Of a stretch of 19,093 bases of DNA, positions 7,573-14,407 are shown in pieces. Position numbers and translations under genes: made by a program. How positions within the stretch are numbered: position 1 is the first letter of the stretch; each line of letters opens with the position of its first letter. The stretch covers positions 1 to 19,093 of the forward strand of contig CAZASZ010000038.1 in assembly GCA_964487925.1 (NCBI GenBank), given 5' to 3'. This stretch comes from RI-283 sp964487925. Lineage in GTDB: Bacteria; Pseudomonadota; Gammaproteobacteria; SZUA-140. The notes under the pieces were generated by a model. That model saw only the letters and a program-made list of their open reading frames with translations. It made no database searches and had not been told where the DNA came from.

Positions 7573-8652
7573 GTGGCTAGAGTGTTTCTAATGTTGTTGT
7601 CCGCGCTGGTGGTTGCCGGTTGCGCCGGGCCCGGTGCGATGTTTCACGCCGATGCGCGCCATAGCGGCGTATATGATGTCTACGGCATCGAAACTCTGAA
7701 ACGACTATCTTGGCGGCTGGACACCGGCGGCGCCGTCAAGTCCTCGCCGGCGTTGGCCAAAGGACTCGTGATCTTTGGCAGCGACGATGGCTTCCTCTAT
7801 GCGGTCGATCGTCAGTCCGGCGCCACGCGTTGGCGATTTCGTGCCGATGCCTCGATCGAGTCGTCGGCTGCCGCCACCATTGATACGGTATTCTTCGGCA
7901 GTCGAAAGGGTGTCTTCTATGCCTTGGATCTCAAGACCGGTCAGGAACGCTGGCGCTTCCAAACGGATGGCGCAATTCATTCCTCGCCCGTGTTGGCCGG
8001 TAAGATCGTCTACTTCGGGGACGCCAAAGGTAAACTGCACGCCATCGATACAGCTACCGGTAATGAGCGTTGGGCATTGGATCTTGGTGGCGCGATCTAC
8101 ACCTCGCCAGCCAGCGACGGTCATACGATATTCGTCGGGACTGCTAGTGGCTATCTCCACGCCGTCGGCGTAGATACCGGGCAGGAGGTCTGGCGCTTCC
8201 GTACCGATTGGCCGGTATCGTCCTCACCGACCCTGGGCGAAGACCGCGTCTATGTCGGCAGTGACGCCGGGACCTTATTTGCAGTCAACGTACGCACGGG
8301 CCAGGAGGTCTGGCGGTATGCCACCGAGGGTAAGATCTCCTCGACCGCAGCGCTTGCGGATGGCGTTCTCTACTTTGGTAGCCATGACGGATTTGTTTAT
8401 GCGATCGAGGCGGCCGATCGGCGCCCGATATGGAAGTACAAGACCCGTGACTGGGTCTCATCGTCTCCCGCAGTCACTAGGACCATGGTCTACGTAGGAA
8501 GCTATGACGGGTACTTGTATGCCCTCGATCGCAAGACGGGCGCCATGAAGTGGCGTTACCGTACCGAGAAGGCCGTGCGAAGCTCGCCTGCCGTGGATGA
8601 CCATGCCGTCTACTTCGGTAGCATGGACAGCAAGTTCTACGCGGTGGAATAG
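7573..8652 (+). CDS. PQQ-type beta-propeller lipoprotein, eight repeats
   Basis: 359 residues. A lipoprotein signal peptide ends in VVAGC, with acylated Cys17. The +2 residue is Ala rather than Asp, which favours outer-membrane sorting. The mature part is eight repeats of about 40 residues, each with a strand like SSPAxxxxxVYFGSxDGxLYAxD followed by TGxxxW, typical of PQQ/BamB-like beta-propeller blades. It is most likely a periplasm-facing scaffold. No catalytic dehydrogenase features such as quinone or calcium ligands or a cytochrome domain are seen. The start is GTG at 7573 with a clear GGAGG at 7562-7566. Resemblance to BamB is structural only: none of the usual bamB neighbours (der, hisS) is here and the propeller begins almost directly after the lipid anchor. 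The 134-bp gap upstream shows no convincing promoter. Confidence 0.85.
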   Translation: MARVFLMLLSALVVAGCAGPGAMFHADARHSGVYDVYGIETLKRLSWRLDTGGAVKSSPALAKGLVIFGSDDGFLYAVDRQSGATRWRFRADASIESSAAATIDTVFFGSRKGVFYALDLKTGQERWRFQTDGAIHSSPVLAGKIVYFGDAKGKLHAIDTATGNERWALDLGGAIYTSPASDGHTIFVGTASGYLHAVGVDTGQEVWRFRTDWPVSSSPTLGEDRVYVGSDAGTLFAVNVRTGQEVWRYATEGKISSTAALADGVLYFGSHDGFVYAIEAADRRPIWKYKTRDWVSSSPAVTRTMVYVGSYDGYLYALDRKTGAMKWRYRTEKAVRSSPAVDDHAVYFGSMDSKFYAVE

Positions 8653-8656
8653 AAAA

Positions 8657-8837
8657 GCAGATACAAGGGTAAAGATACAAGATACAAGTCAAAGATCAAT
8701 TATGAACTTCTTTCACAGGACCGGTTTGTCGCGGCTTGTCTTCATTAGATCTTGTATCATTTCTAAGATAGCTACAAGGAAAACGATCCCGCCCTCTGAT
8801 AGGGCTGGTTTTCTTGTATTTTTCCCCTTGTATCTGC
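8657..8837. repeat. 181-bp inverted-repeat element rich in GATACAAG motifs
   Basis: The left arm (8657-8681) and right arm (8813-8837) are 25-bp inverted repeats matching at 23 of 25 positions. Motif GATACAAG occurs at 8660, 8674 and 8681 on the plus strand and at 8751 and 8827 on the minus strand, with a one-base variant at 8813. The element begins 5 bp after the stop of the propeller gene and ends 2 bp before the last base of the convergent glycosyltransferase gene. It has no convincing ORF and no clear target-site duplication. It could be a MITE- or REP-like nonautonomous repeat, or a bidirectional terminator module. Confidence 0.6.
8788..8820 (+). terminator. Intrinsic terminator for the propeller gene
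   Basis: GCCCT (8791-8795), loop CTGAT and AGGGC (8801-8805), with two further outer pairs after one mismatch, are followed by a T-rich tract. It lies inside the inverted-repeat element, about 140 bp after the stop codon. Confidence 0.5.
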
Positions 8838-8839
8838 CG

Positions 8840-10288
8840 TTAATATCCCACCGGTGGCAACCAGACATTGTTGTCCCGATAATCCCTGCAGACCCGAAAA
8901 TACAGCGTCCTGATCAATCCACCCTGGTTATTCCGGATCGCTACCGGCTGGGCCTCGTCACATGATTCGAAGGCCCTCGCGAACTGATCCGGTAGGTTAG
9001 TCGAAGTGCTGACATAGAGTCCATCGTGGCCCATCTCGGTCTCGAGTCCTGGCCAAAGGTCGTGCTGGTTGTAACGGCGCTGCCCGAAGCTGGCGATATA
9101 CACCGGTATCTTTTTTCCTGGCCAGTAGTAGGCTAGTTCCGCCGCGATCTGATAGTTATGCGTGAATAAAAAGTCGGTTCGGGGCGCCACGTCGTGAATC
9201 CGAGTTACGGATTGCCGCCATGCCTTGGTGATCCGCAGCGGGTCCTTATCTGGAGGGACTCCGATGGTCGACGGGAAGAATACCGGGACCATGAGCAGCA
9301 AGGAGCAAGCGATACCGGCGTAGAGGGTCTTGCGCCAGTTCTGACTCAACCTCGGCACCATGCCCGCAAACAGTACGATCAAGCCGATGTAGACGGGAGC
9401 AGGCCAGTTCAACTGGACTTTGGCGCTGATCGCCTTGAAAGCGAAAAATGCCAGTACGAGCAACGAAGTCCACCACAGAAAGCGTCGGTCGGCGGTCTGG
9501 GGGCGTCGCCAAAGTACCGTCAGGGCCACGATGACGACGATAGGGGACAAAACGCCCCACTGGCCTAGGATAAATTCAACAGGTAGCGCGCGTCCCTCGC
9601 CTTCGACATGGTGCATCTCGTGAAGAAACATCGGCCAACCATGATCAAAATTCCAGAGCAACATCGGGGACATGATCGCGATCATGAGCCCTACGCCACC
9701 CCATAGGTGCGGGTTTTTCAGCTCTCTACGGTGGTAAAGCAGTATCCAGGGCAGGGCGCTCAGGGGCAGCAGGGCGATGCTGAGTTTGGTGAGGGCCCCG
9801 GCCCCGAACGCGGCGCCAGCGGCATACCAGGCCAGAGGGCGGTTCTTGAACAGGGCTCGGTACATACTCCACAGTCCGGCCGTCCAGCAGGTAAACAACA
9901 TGATATCGGTCGTCATGACCAAACCGAGCGCGAAGTATAGTGGGGTTGTTAGGCCGATCAGAACGGCCCACCAGCCGGCTACCCGCGATCCCCAGACATC
10001 GCGAGTCATGCCGTAGAGCAGCATGAGCCAGAGCGCATGGACGATCCAGGCGGGAAGGCGCGTTTGCCATTCACCGTGGCCGAAAAGGCCCTCAGACAGC
10101 GCGATCAACCAGGCTACGAGCGGGCCCTTCGAGTAGTAGCTCCAATCGAGGCGCTGGGACCATTCCCAGTACTGGGCCTCATCAAAGTGAAGTTCGAGAC
10201 CGGCCGCGTGGGTTAGCCAGGCACTCAGACCGACCAGGGCCGGGATCAGAAGTGCCAGGCCCAGGTGGTCACGACGATCCGACGTCAC
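8840..10288 (-). CDS. GT39-family membrane glycosyltransferase (ArnT/PMT_2-like)
   Basis: 482 residues with many hydrophobic helices in the N-terminal two thirds and a soluble C-terminal part, as in the GT-C fold. The first periplasmic loop has the signature HFDEAQYWEW, with Asp36-Glu37 as the expected catalytic acidic pair, followed by SYYSKGPLVAW. Such enzymes use a polyprenyl-phosphate sugar on the periplasmic side and transfer the sugar to lipid A, another glycan or a protein. The acceptor cannot be told here. The start is GTG at 10288, overlapping the TGA of the GT2 gene by 4 bp (GTGA), so translation is probably coupled and the GT2 product is the likely donor-making partner. The stop lies next to the inverted-repeat element. 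Confidence 0.85.
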   Translation of the reverse strand: MTSDRRDHLGLALLIPALVGLSAWLTHAAGLELHFDEAQYWEWSQRLDWSYYSKGPLVAWLIALSEGLFGHGEWQTRLPAWIVHALWLMLLYGMTRDVWGSRVAGWWAVLIGLTTPLYFALGLVMTTDIMLFTCWTAGLWSMYRALFKNRPLAWYAAGAAFGAGALTKLSIALLPLSALPWILLYHRRELKNPHLWGGVGLMIAIMSPMLLWNFDHGWPMFLHEMHHVEGEGRALPVEFILGQWGVLSPIVVIVALTVLWRRPQTADRRFLWWTSLLVLAFFAFKAISAKVQLNWPAPVYIGLIVLFAGMVPRLSQNWRKTLYAGIACSLLLMVPVFFPSTIGVPPDKDPLRITKAWRQSVTRIHDVAPRTDFLFTHNYQIAAELAYYWPGKKIPVYIASFGQRRYNQHDLWPGLETEMGHDGLYVSTSTNLPDQFARAFESCDEAQPVAIRNNQGGLIRTLYFRVCRDYRDNNVWLPPVGY

Positions 10289-11322
10289 TGGTCCGTTTTC
10301 CAGCCTTGTGCGTCGGCGATCTCCAGGCGTTCTGGATCCCGGATGATGTAGGCCTTCTTGTCCGTGGACTCATAATAGGTGTGCGAGATCATCTCGCTTA
10401 GTACACCGGTTGTGAAGAACTGGACCGCGACCACGATCAGCAGGATGGATGCCATCAGCAGCGGTCGGTTACCGATGTCCTGACCCAGGATGATCTTGAC
10501 GTAGAGCAGATAGGTCATGAGCAGGCCGCCGATGAGCCCGAGCGCGATGCCGAAGCGGCCGAAAAAATGGCTTGGCCGACTCTTGAAACGCATGAAGAAG
10601 TAGACCGATAGCAGATCGAGCAGGACGCGGTAGATTCGCGATAGGCCGTATTTCGACTGGCCGAACTGGCGGGGGTGATGGTTGACCACCTCTTCCTTGA
10701 TGCGTCTAGTCGAGGTTGTAGCCGCGATCCATGCGGGAATAAAACGGTGCATATCGCCATAGAGCCGGATCTGCCGCAGGACGCTGGTCCGGAAGACCTT
10801 GAGCGTGCAGCCATAGTCATGCAATGCCACGCCGGTCACGCGTACGATGAGCCGGTTAGCGAAATAGGACGGGATCTTACGGATCAGGGTGTCCTGACGG
10901 TTCAGGCGCCGCCCCGCGACCAGATCGAGGCCCTCCTCGAGTAGCCGTCTGACCATTCTCGGGATATCGTCGGGATCGTTTTGCAGATCGCCATCCAGCG
11001 TTGCGATGACATCGCCGCGCGCCGAATCGATACCGGCCTGCATGGCGGCGGTCTGGCCGAAGTTGCGTTGCAGGTCGACGACGCGGACGTGGGGGCCATA
11101 TTTATCCCGCGCCTCGTTCAGCAGTCGGACACTGTCATCCCGGCTGCCGTCGTCGACCAGGACCAGCTCCCAGGGGTGCGCATATCCGGTAAGGGCCTCG
11201 TGGACACGCTCCACTAGATGCGGGATCGTCTCCTCTTCATTGTAGATGGGGATCACGATCGAGAGGCGGTGCGGCTTGTCGGTCTGGTCGGGTGTCGGTT
11301 TCTTTGTATCAGGTTCAGTCAT
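10285..11322 (-). CDS. GT2 polyprenyl-phosphate glycosyltransferase (ArnC/DPM synthase-like)
   Basis: 345 residues. The GT-A domain begins with SIVIPIYNEEETI (21-33) and has VDDGS (Asp57-Asp58), the metal/nucleotide motif DGDLQNDP (110-117) and a QFGQSKYG segment near 219-226. Two C-terminal membrane helices at about 254-276 and 287-309 anchor it in the inner membrane, as in ArnC and bacterial DPM synthase-like enzymes. The expected reaction is transfer of a sugar from a nucleotide sugar to undecaprenyl phosphate on the cytoplasmic face. Which sugar is unknown. The start is ATG at 11322, 49 bp after the PAP2 gene. It overlaps the GT39 gene at its 3' end, which fits a donor-maker and donor-user pair. 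Confidence 0.9.
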   Translation of the reverse strand: MTEPDTKKPTPDQTDKPHRLSIVIPIYNEEETIPHLVERVHEALTGYAHPWELVLVDDGSRDDSVRLLNEARDKYGPHVRVVDLQRNFGQTAAMQAGIDSARGDVIATLDGDLQNDPDDIPRMVRRLLEEGLDLVAGRRLNRQDTLIRKIPSYFANRLIVRVTGVALHDYGCTLKVFRTSVLRQIRLYGDMHRFIPAWIAATTSTRRIKEEVVNHHPRQFGQSKYGLSRIYRVLLDLLSVYFFMRFKSRPSHFFGRFGIALGLIGGLLMTYLLYVKIILGQDIGNRPLLMASILLIVVAVQFFTTGVLSEMISHTYYESTDKKAYIIRDPERLEIADAQGWKTDQ

Positions 11323-11371
11323 CGCGTGCGCCTTGTTTTGCGGAACTTCCGATCATGACGGATTCAGGTTC

Positions 11372-11935
11372 TTATTTTCCCCTTTCCCCATCCAGGTGCA
11401 GCCGGAGGGAAACCAGCCATGCGGCCAGAAAGCCCCATGATAGGCCAATGACGGCCCCGGCCGCCACTTGACTGGGATAATGCTTTCCGAGGTAAACCCG
11501 GGACAGCCCAACCAGCGCCGCGATTGCGAGCAGTGTCCACCCAAGCCGTCGGTTACGAGTCACCAGGCCTAGGAAGATCGCGACCGTACCGTAATTCAGG
11601 GTGTGGTTCGAAGGCCATCCGGTCAGTGCGGCGCCGCAAGCGGTACCCGCCGCCTTTCCTGGTATGCGGACCAGATCGGGAATTGCGAAACAGGGCCTCG
11701 GTTGCTGCACGATGTCCTTGAGCAGGGCGCCGATGGAATCTCCGATTGCGACCGTAACCAGCAGTAGTCCCCAGGCGATCAGGCCTTGCCTGCCCCAATT
11801 GCGGTGACACCACCAGGCCAGGACTAGCGTCAGCGGCAGTGCGAATGCAGGGCGGCTTGAGACCCAAGCGAAAAAGACATCAAGCCCGGTATTTGCCCAG
11901 CCCTGGTTGATCCACAGCAGGATGGCCTCATCCAC
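11372..11935 (-). CDS. PAP2-family membrane phosphatase with altered motif 3
   Basis: 187 residues, mostly membrane helices. Motif 1 is KDIVQQPRP (Lys73, Arg80, Pro81). Motif 2 is PSNH (His111). Motif 3 is SRVYLGKH with the nucleophile His152, but the usual Asp four residues later is Gln156. Family members dephosphorylate undecaprenyl pyrophosphate or other lipid phosphates at the periplasmic face. Here a role in recycling or adjusting the lipid carrier for the neighbouring glycosyltransferases is inferred. The start is GTG at 11935, which overlaps the end of the upstream flippase-like gene by 8 bp. A longer frame to 12082 is open but runs antiphase through that gene and encodes no sensible N-terminus. 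Confidence 0.82.
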   Translation of the reverse strand: MDEAILLWINQGWANTGLDVFFAWVSSRPAFALPLTLVLAWWCHRNWGRQGLIAWGLLLVTVAIGDSIGALLKDIVQQPRPCFAIPDLVRIPGKAAGTACGAALTGWPSNHTLNYGTVAIFLGLVTRNRRLGWTLLAIAALVGLSRVYLGKHYPSQVAAGAVIGLSWGFLAAWLVSLRLHLDGERGK

Positions 11936-12863
11936 GATCGTGCACCCGCCCAACCAATAGACTTGCGGTACCGCCGAGCAAGGTCGCGGCGAGCATGAAT
12001 AGATGGAGATTGACGGCGGCGGCCAGACCGATCTTGGCATCGATGCCATAGGGCATGAGTCCGGCGATGACGCCCGCCTCATAGGTGCCCGCGCCCGCGA
12101 GCCCGTTGATTGGCAGGATGCTGGTCAGGTCGCCGCTGATGGCCCCCATCAGGGCGCCGGTGAGCGGGAGTTCGATGAACAGTCCCAGCACCCAGGCGAA
12201 CACCAGCATCTTGACGACCCAGTTGACGGCCGTCCAGAACCAAGATGACCAGAACAGTGCCGAGCCCTGCGGGAGCCCTTCAAGCAGGCGCTGCAGCCAG
12301 GCGCGCCAGCGCGGTTCGCCATCCGGTACTTGGGAAACATGCACTTGGGGTCGTCGTAGGCGATGAGCCAGCCGGAGCATGACCAAAGGCAGAGGAAGCG
12401 CCAATAGCACGAGCAACAACGAGGTCTGCCGTCCCCAGGGCAACGGCAGGGCAATCAGCACGAGCAGAGCCAGGGTATGCAGGTCAAGCAGACGAAACCA
12501 GAGCAGGGCGGGCAGGGAGCGTCCCAGTGGGATCCCGAAGTATCGCGACATCAGGACCGGAAAGCTGATCTCGCCGGCACGCATGGGTAACAGGTTGTTG
12601 TAGAGATTGTGCTGAAGCATCAGGCGTAGGCACAGGGGCCAACGGCTTCCGATCTCGGTATGGAAGTAGGTATACAAGCGAATCGCGCGCAGGCCATAAC
12701 TCACAAAGGTTAGGGCCAGCGCCACCAACAGGCCGGTGATAGGGGCCTGGGTCCAGGGTTGCAGCAAGGCTCGCCAGCCGATCGTGAGCTGAACCGCGAC
12801 CAGCAGCGCAAGGAACAGACTGATGGTAATGATCAGGCGCAGCGGTTTGGCGGTGGCGGAAAT
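11928..12863 (-). CDS. Flippase-like membrane protein (LPG synthase TM / YbhN family), probable ATT start
   Basis: 311 residues from the proposed start, with about seven or eight hydrophobic helices. The family signature region includes LRAIRLYTYF, NNLLPMRAGE (an essentially universal Asn/Arg-Gly-Glu segment) and a C-terminal GLAGAGTYEAGV. This is the lysylphosphatidylglycerol synthase transmembrane/YbhN/AglD-like family, proposed to move lipids or lipid-linked sugars. There is no ATG, GTG or TTG in frame between the preceding stop near 13048 and TTG 12767. Starting at TTG would delete the first helix (LIITISLFLALLVA). ATT at 12863 is preceded by GGAG with 7-nt spacing and gives MSATAKPLRL, a normal N-terminus. 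TTG 12767, or a frameshift joining the upstream small ORF, remain alternatives. It is first in a four-gene cassette. Confidence 0.75.
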   Translation of the reverse strand: MSATAKPLRLIITISLFLALLVAVQLTIGWRALLQPWTQAPITGLLVALALTFVSYGLRAIRLYTYFHTEIGSRWPLCLRLMLQHNLYNNLLPMRAGEISFPVLMSRYFGIPLGRSLPALLWFRLLDLHTLALLVLIALPLPWGRQTSLLLVLLALPLPLVMLRLAHRLRRPQVHVSQVPDGEPRWRAWLQRLLEGLPQGSALFWSSWFWTAVNWVVKMLVFAWVLGLFIELPLTGALMGAISGDLTSILPINGLAGAGTYEAGVIAGLMPYGIDAKIGLAAAVNLHLFMLAATLLGGTASLLVGRVHDRG

Positions 12864-12922
12864 AGGGTAGCTCCAAAGATATACGCTCGGATGAGCAAAA
12901 CCGCGCCCTTGGGCGTGTTCAT
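12833..12922 (-). CDS. Possible 29-codon leader ORF overlapping the flippase start
   Basis: An ATG at 12922 with GGAAG at good spacing opens a 29-codon frame (beginning MNTPKGAVLL) that ends in TGA at 12833. It overlaps the proposed ATT start in another frame and begins about 19 nt after the predicted transcription start. The peptide's end (PPPPNRCA) looks uninformative. It may be a coupling leader, the original N-terminus separated by a frameshift, or chance. Confidence 0.2.
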   Translation of the reverse strand: MNTPKGAVLLIRAYIFGATLFPPPPNRCA

Positions 12923-12947
12923 TTTGCTTCCAGTCCGGAAAGCGACC

Positions 12948-12976
12948 ATAATACGCCAGCAGGATAAGAGCGTGAA
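12948..12976 (-). promoter_or_regulatory. Candidate sigma70 promoter of the envelope glycan cassette
   Basis: On the minus strand, TTCACG (12976-12971) and TATTAT (12953-12948) are separated by exactly 17 bp. They match the consensus at 4 of 6 and 5 of 6 positions. The leader to the ATT start would be about 78 nt. Confidence 0.45.
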
Positions 12977-13003
12977 GCGGACCGGGCCCGAAGTGGAGCG
13001 GAG

Positions 13004-13031
13004 TTGACGCGCAATGGCCTGAATAAAGAAT
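13004..13031 (+). promoter_or_regulatory. Candidate fbp promoter
   Basis: TTGACG (13004-13009, 5 of 6) is followed after 16 bp by AAGAAT (13026-13031, 4 of 6), and then an AT-rich leader. The predicted start is near 13038, about 24 nt before the fbp ATG. Confidence 0.4.
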
Positions 13032-13061
13032 TATCTTTTTATTTACTTAGTGGGGGGTGTT

Positions 13062-14066
13062 ATGCAACTTGGGCAAACAATTACACAGTTCATCATTGAG
13101 GAACAGCGTCGCACTGGGGGGTCCGGTGATTTCACCGCGCTGCTCAACGACGTCTTTACCGCTTGCAAAAACATCTCGAGCGCGGTCAACAAGGGTGATC
13201 TCATCGGCGTGCTCGGCAGCGCCGAGAGTGAGAACATTCAGGGTGAGACTCAAAAGAAGCTCGACCTGATTACAAACGATATGATGATCAACGCCAACCA
13301 ATGGGGCGGCCACCTTGCTGGCATGGCCTCCGAGGAGATGGACGACGTCTATGAGATCCCGTCCCAGTATCCGCGTGGCAAGTACCTGATCACCTTCGAT
13401 CCGCTTGACGGCTCCTCGAACATCGATGTCAACATCTCGGTCGGCACGATATTTTCGATTCTGCATTGCCCTGAAGGTGTGACGGATCCCAAGGCCGAAC
13501 ACTTCCTGCAGCCCGGCACCAAGCAGGTCTGCGCCGGCTATGCCCTCTATGGGCCGTCGACGATGATGGTCATGACGACCGGGCACGGCGCCCACGGCTT
13601 TACGCTGGATCAGAACGTCGGTGAGTTCATCCTGACCCATCCCGATCTTTCGATCCCGGCCGATACGCGTGAGTTCGCCATCAACGCCTCCAACGAGCGT
13701 TTCTGGTTTCCGCCCATCAAGCGTTATGTCGAGGAGTGCGTGGCGGGTAAAGATGGCCCCCGCGGTGACAACTTCAACATGCGTTGGGTTGCCTCCATGG
13801 TCGCCGAAGTTCATCGCATCCTGACCCGCGGCGGTGTCTTCATGTATCCGAACGACAACCGTGATCCCGGTCGTGGCGGCAAGCTTCGCTTGATGTATGA
13901 GGCCAACCCAATGTCCTTCATCGTCGAACAGGCCGGTGGCGTATGCTCTACCGGGACCGAACGCATCATGGAGGTCGAACCCAATGGCCTGCATCAGCGC
14001 GTCCCGGTTGTCCTGGGTTCGAAGAACGAGGTCGAACGCATCATCTCTTATCACAACGAGGGCTAA
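13062..14066 (+). CDS. fbp: Fructose-1,6-bisphosphatase class I
   Basis: 334 residues, the full length of the class I enzyme. It hydrolyses fructose 1,6-bisphosphate to fructose 6-phosphate in the cytoplasm, for gluconeogenesis or the Calvin cycle. The metal and substrate site is visible as Glu91-Glu92 and DPLDGSSNID (Asp113, Asp116). Later conserved stretches are FWFPPIKRY, YPNDNRDPGRGGKLRLMYEANPMS (abbreviated here) and the Gly-Ser ending of the fold. I start at ATG 13062 because the family begins with a sequence like MQLGQTITQFIIEEQ. A GTG four codons earlier (13050) overlaps the G-rich ribosome-binding stretch. It is a single-gene unit ending in two terminators. No other Calvin-cycle gene is in the window, so autotrophy is only suggested. 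Confidence 0.96.
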   Translation: MQLGQTITQFIIEEQRRTGGSGDFTALLNDVFTACKNISSAVNKGDLIGVLGSAESENIQGETQKKLDLITNDMMINANQWGGHLAGMASEEMDDVYEIPSQYPRGKYLITFDPLDGSSNIDVNISVGTIFSILHCPEGVTDPKAEHFLQPGTKQVCAGYALYGPSTMMVMTTGHGAHGFTLDQNVGEFILTHPDLSIPADTREFAINASNERFWFPPIKRYVEECVAGKDGPRGDNFNMRWVASMVAEVHRILTRGGVFMYPNDNRDPGRGGKLRLMYEANPMSFIVEQAGGVCSTGTERIMEVEPNGLHQRVPVVLGSKNEVERIISYHNEG

Positions 14067-14073
14067 TGCTTCG

Positions 14074-14104
14074 GGTCGGGATGCTTCCCGGCCCCGTTTC
14101 TTTA
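14074..14104 (+). terminator. First intrinsic terminator after fbp
   Basis: GGGTCGGGA (14074-14082), loop TGCT and TCCCGGCCC (14087-14095) make a 9-bp stem with one G-T pair, followed by CGTTTCTTT. Confidence 0.65.
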
Positions 14105-14111
14105 CCCTTAG

Positions 14112-14137
14112 GGGCGAACCTTGTGTTCGCCCTTTTT
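14112..14137 (+). terminator. Second intrinsic terminator after fbp
   Basis: GGGCGAAC (14112-14119), a 5-nt loop and GTTCGCCC (14125-14132) form a perfect 8-bp stem followed directly by TTTTT. A textbook rho-independent terminator. Confidence 0.85.
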
Positions 14138-14407
14138 ATGGGCGGCGCATGGGCGGATACGAGCTTTTTCTCATAGCCAATCGTCTGTCCAGGCATCTTG
14201 GTCGTACGCTCGCCGTCTATGATAGGCAAGAACCACCAGCGCCTAGAAATCACACGGTTTGTTTTTCGAAGATATTCTCGTTTTGCTCATCGTTGCGAAG
14301 TCGCGGATAATACCGTCGTAAACCGGTTAAGCGCGAGTGACACCGGACCGGAGGAACGGGACGATTTCCCGAATGACACGATATCTCTTGGGGCGGGTCT
14401 GAAAACG
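14138..14407 (+). promoter_or_regulatory. Gap before the MscS gene, with candidate promoter at 14283-14311
   Basis: With the two terminators, the gene-free stretch spans 14067-14407. Within it, TTGCTC (14283-14288) and GATAAT (14306-14311) are 17 bp apart and could drive the channel gene, with a leader of about 90 nt. The channel's reading frame is open back to 14198, but that extension has no signal-like or conserved features. Nothing else is recognised here. Confidence 0.4.

Noticed and set aside
8657..8837. GATACAAG repeats as a CRISPR array
   Set aside because: Units are only 8 bp, in both orientations, with irregular spacing and no cas genes.
8597..8965. 122-codon frame crossing the propeller stop, the repeat element and the glycosyltransferase end
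   Set aside because: It overlaps two real genes in other frames and its middle is made of repeat-element sequence.
12982..12990. GC palindrome CGGGCCCG upstream of fbp as an operator
   Set aside because: Eight GC-only bases are expected by chance in this composition and no second site was found.
13047..14054. 335-codon frame antisense to fbp
   Set aside because: It mirrors fbp almost end to end, has no domain of its own, and fbp is unmistakable.
14198..14407. N-terminal extension of the MscS gene by 70 codons
   Set aside because: It would bury a clear signal peptide and includes the candidate promoter; no conserved sequence in the extension.
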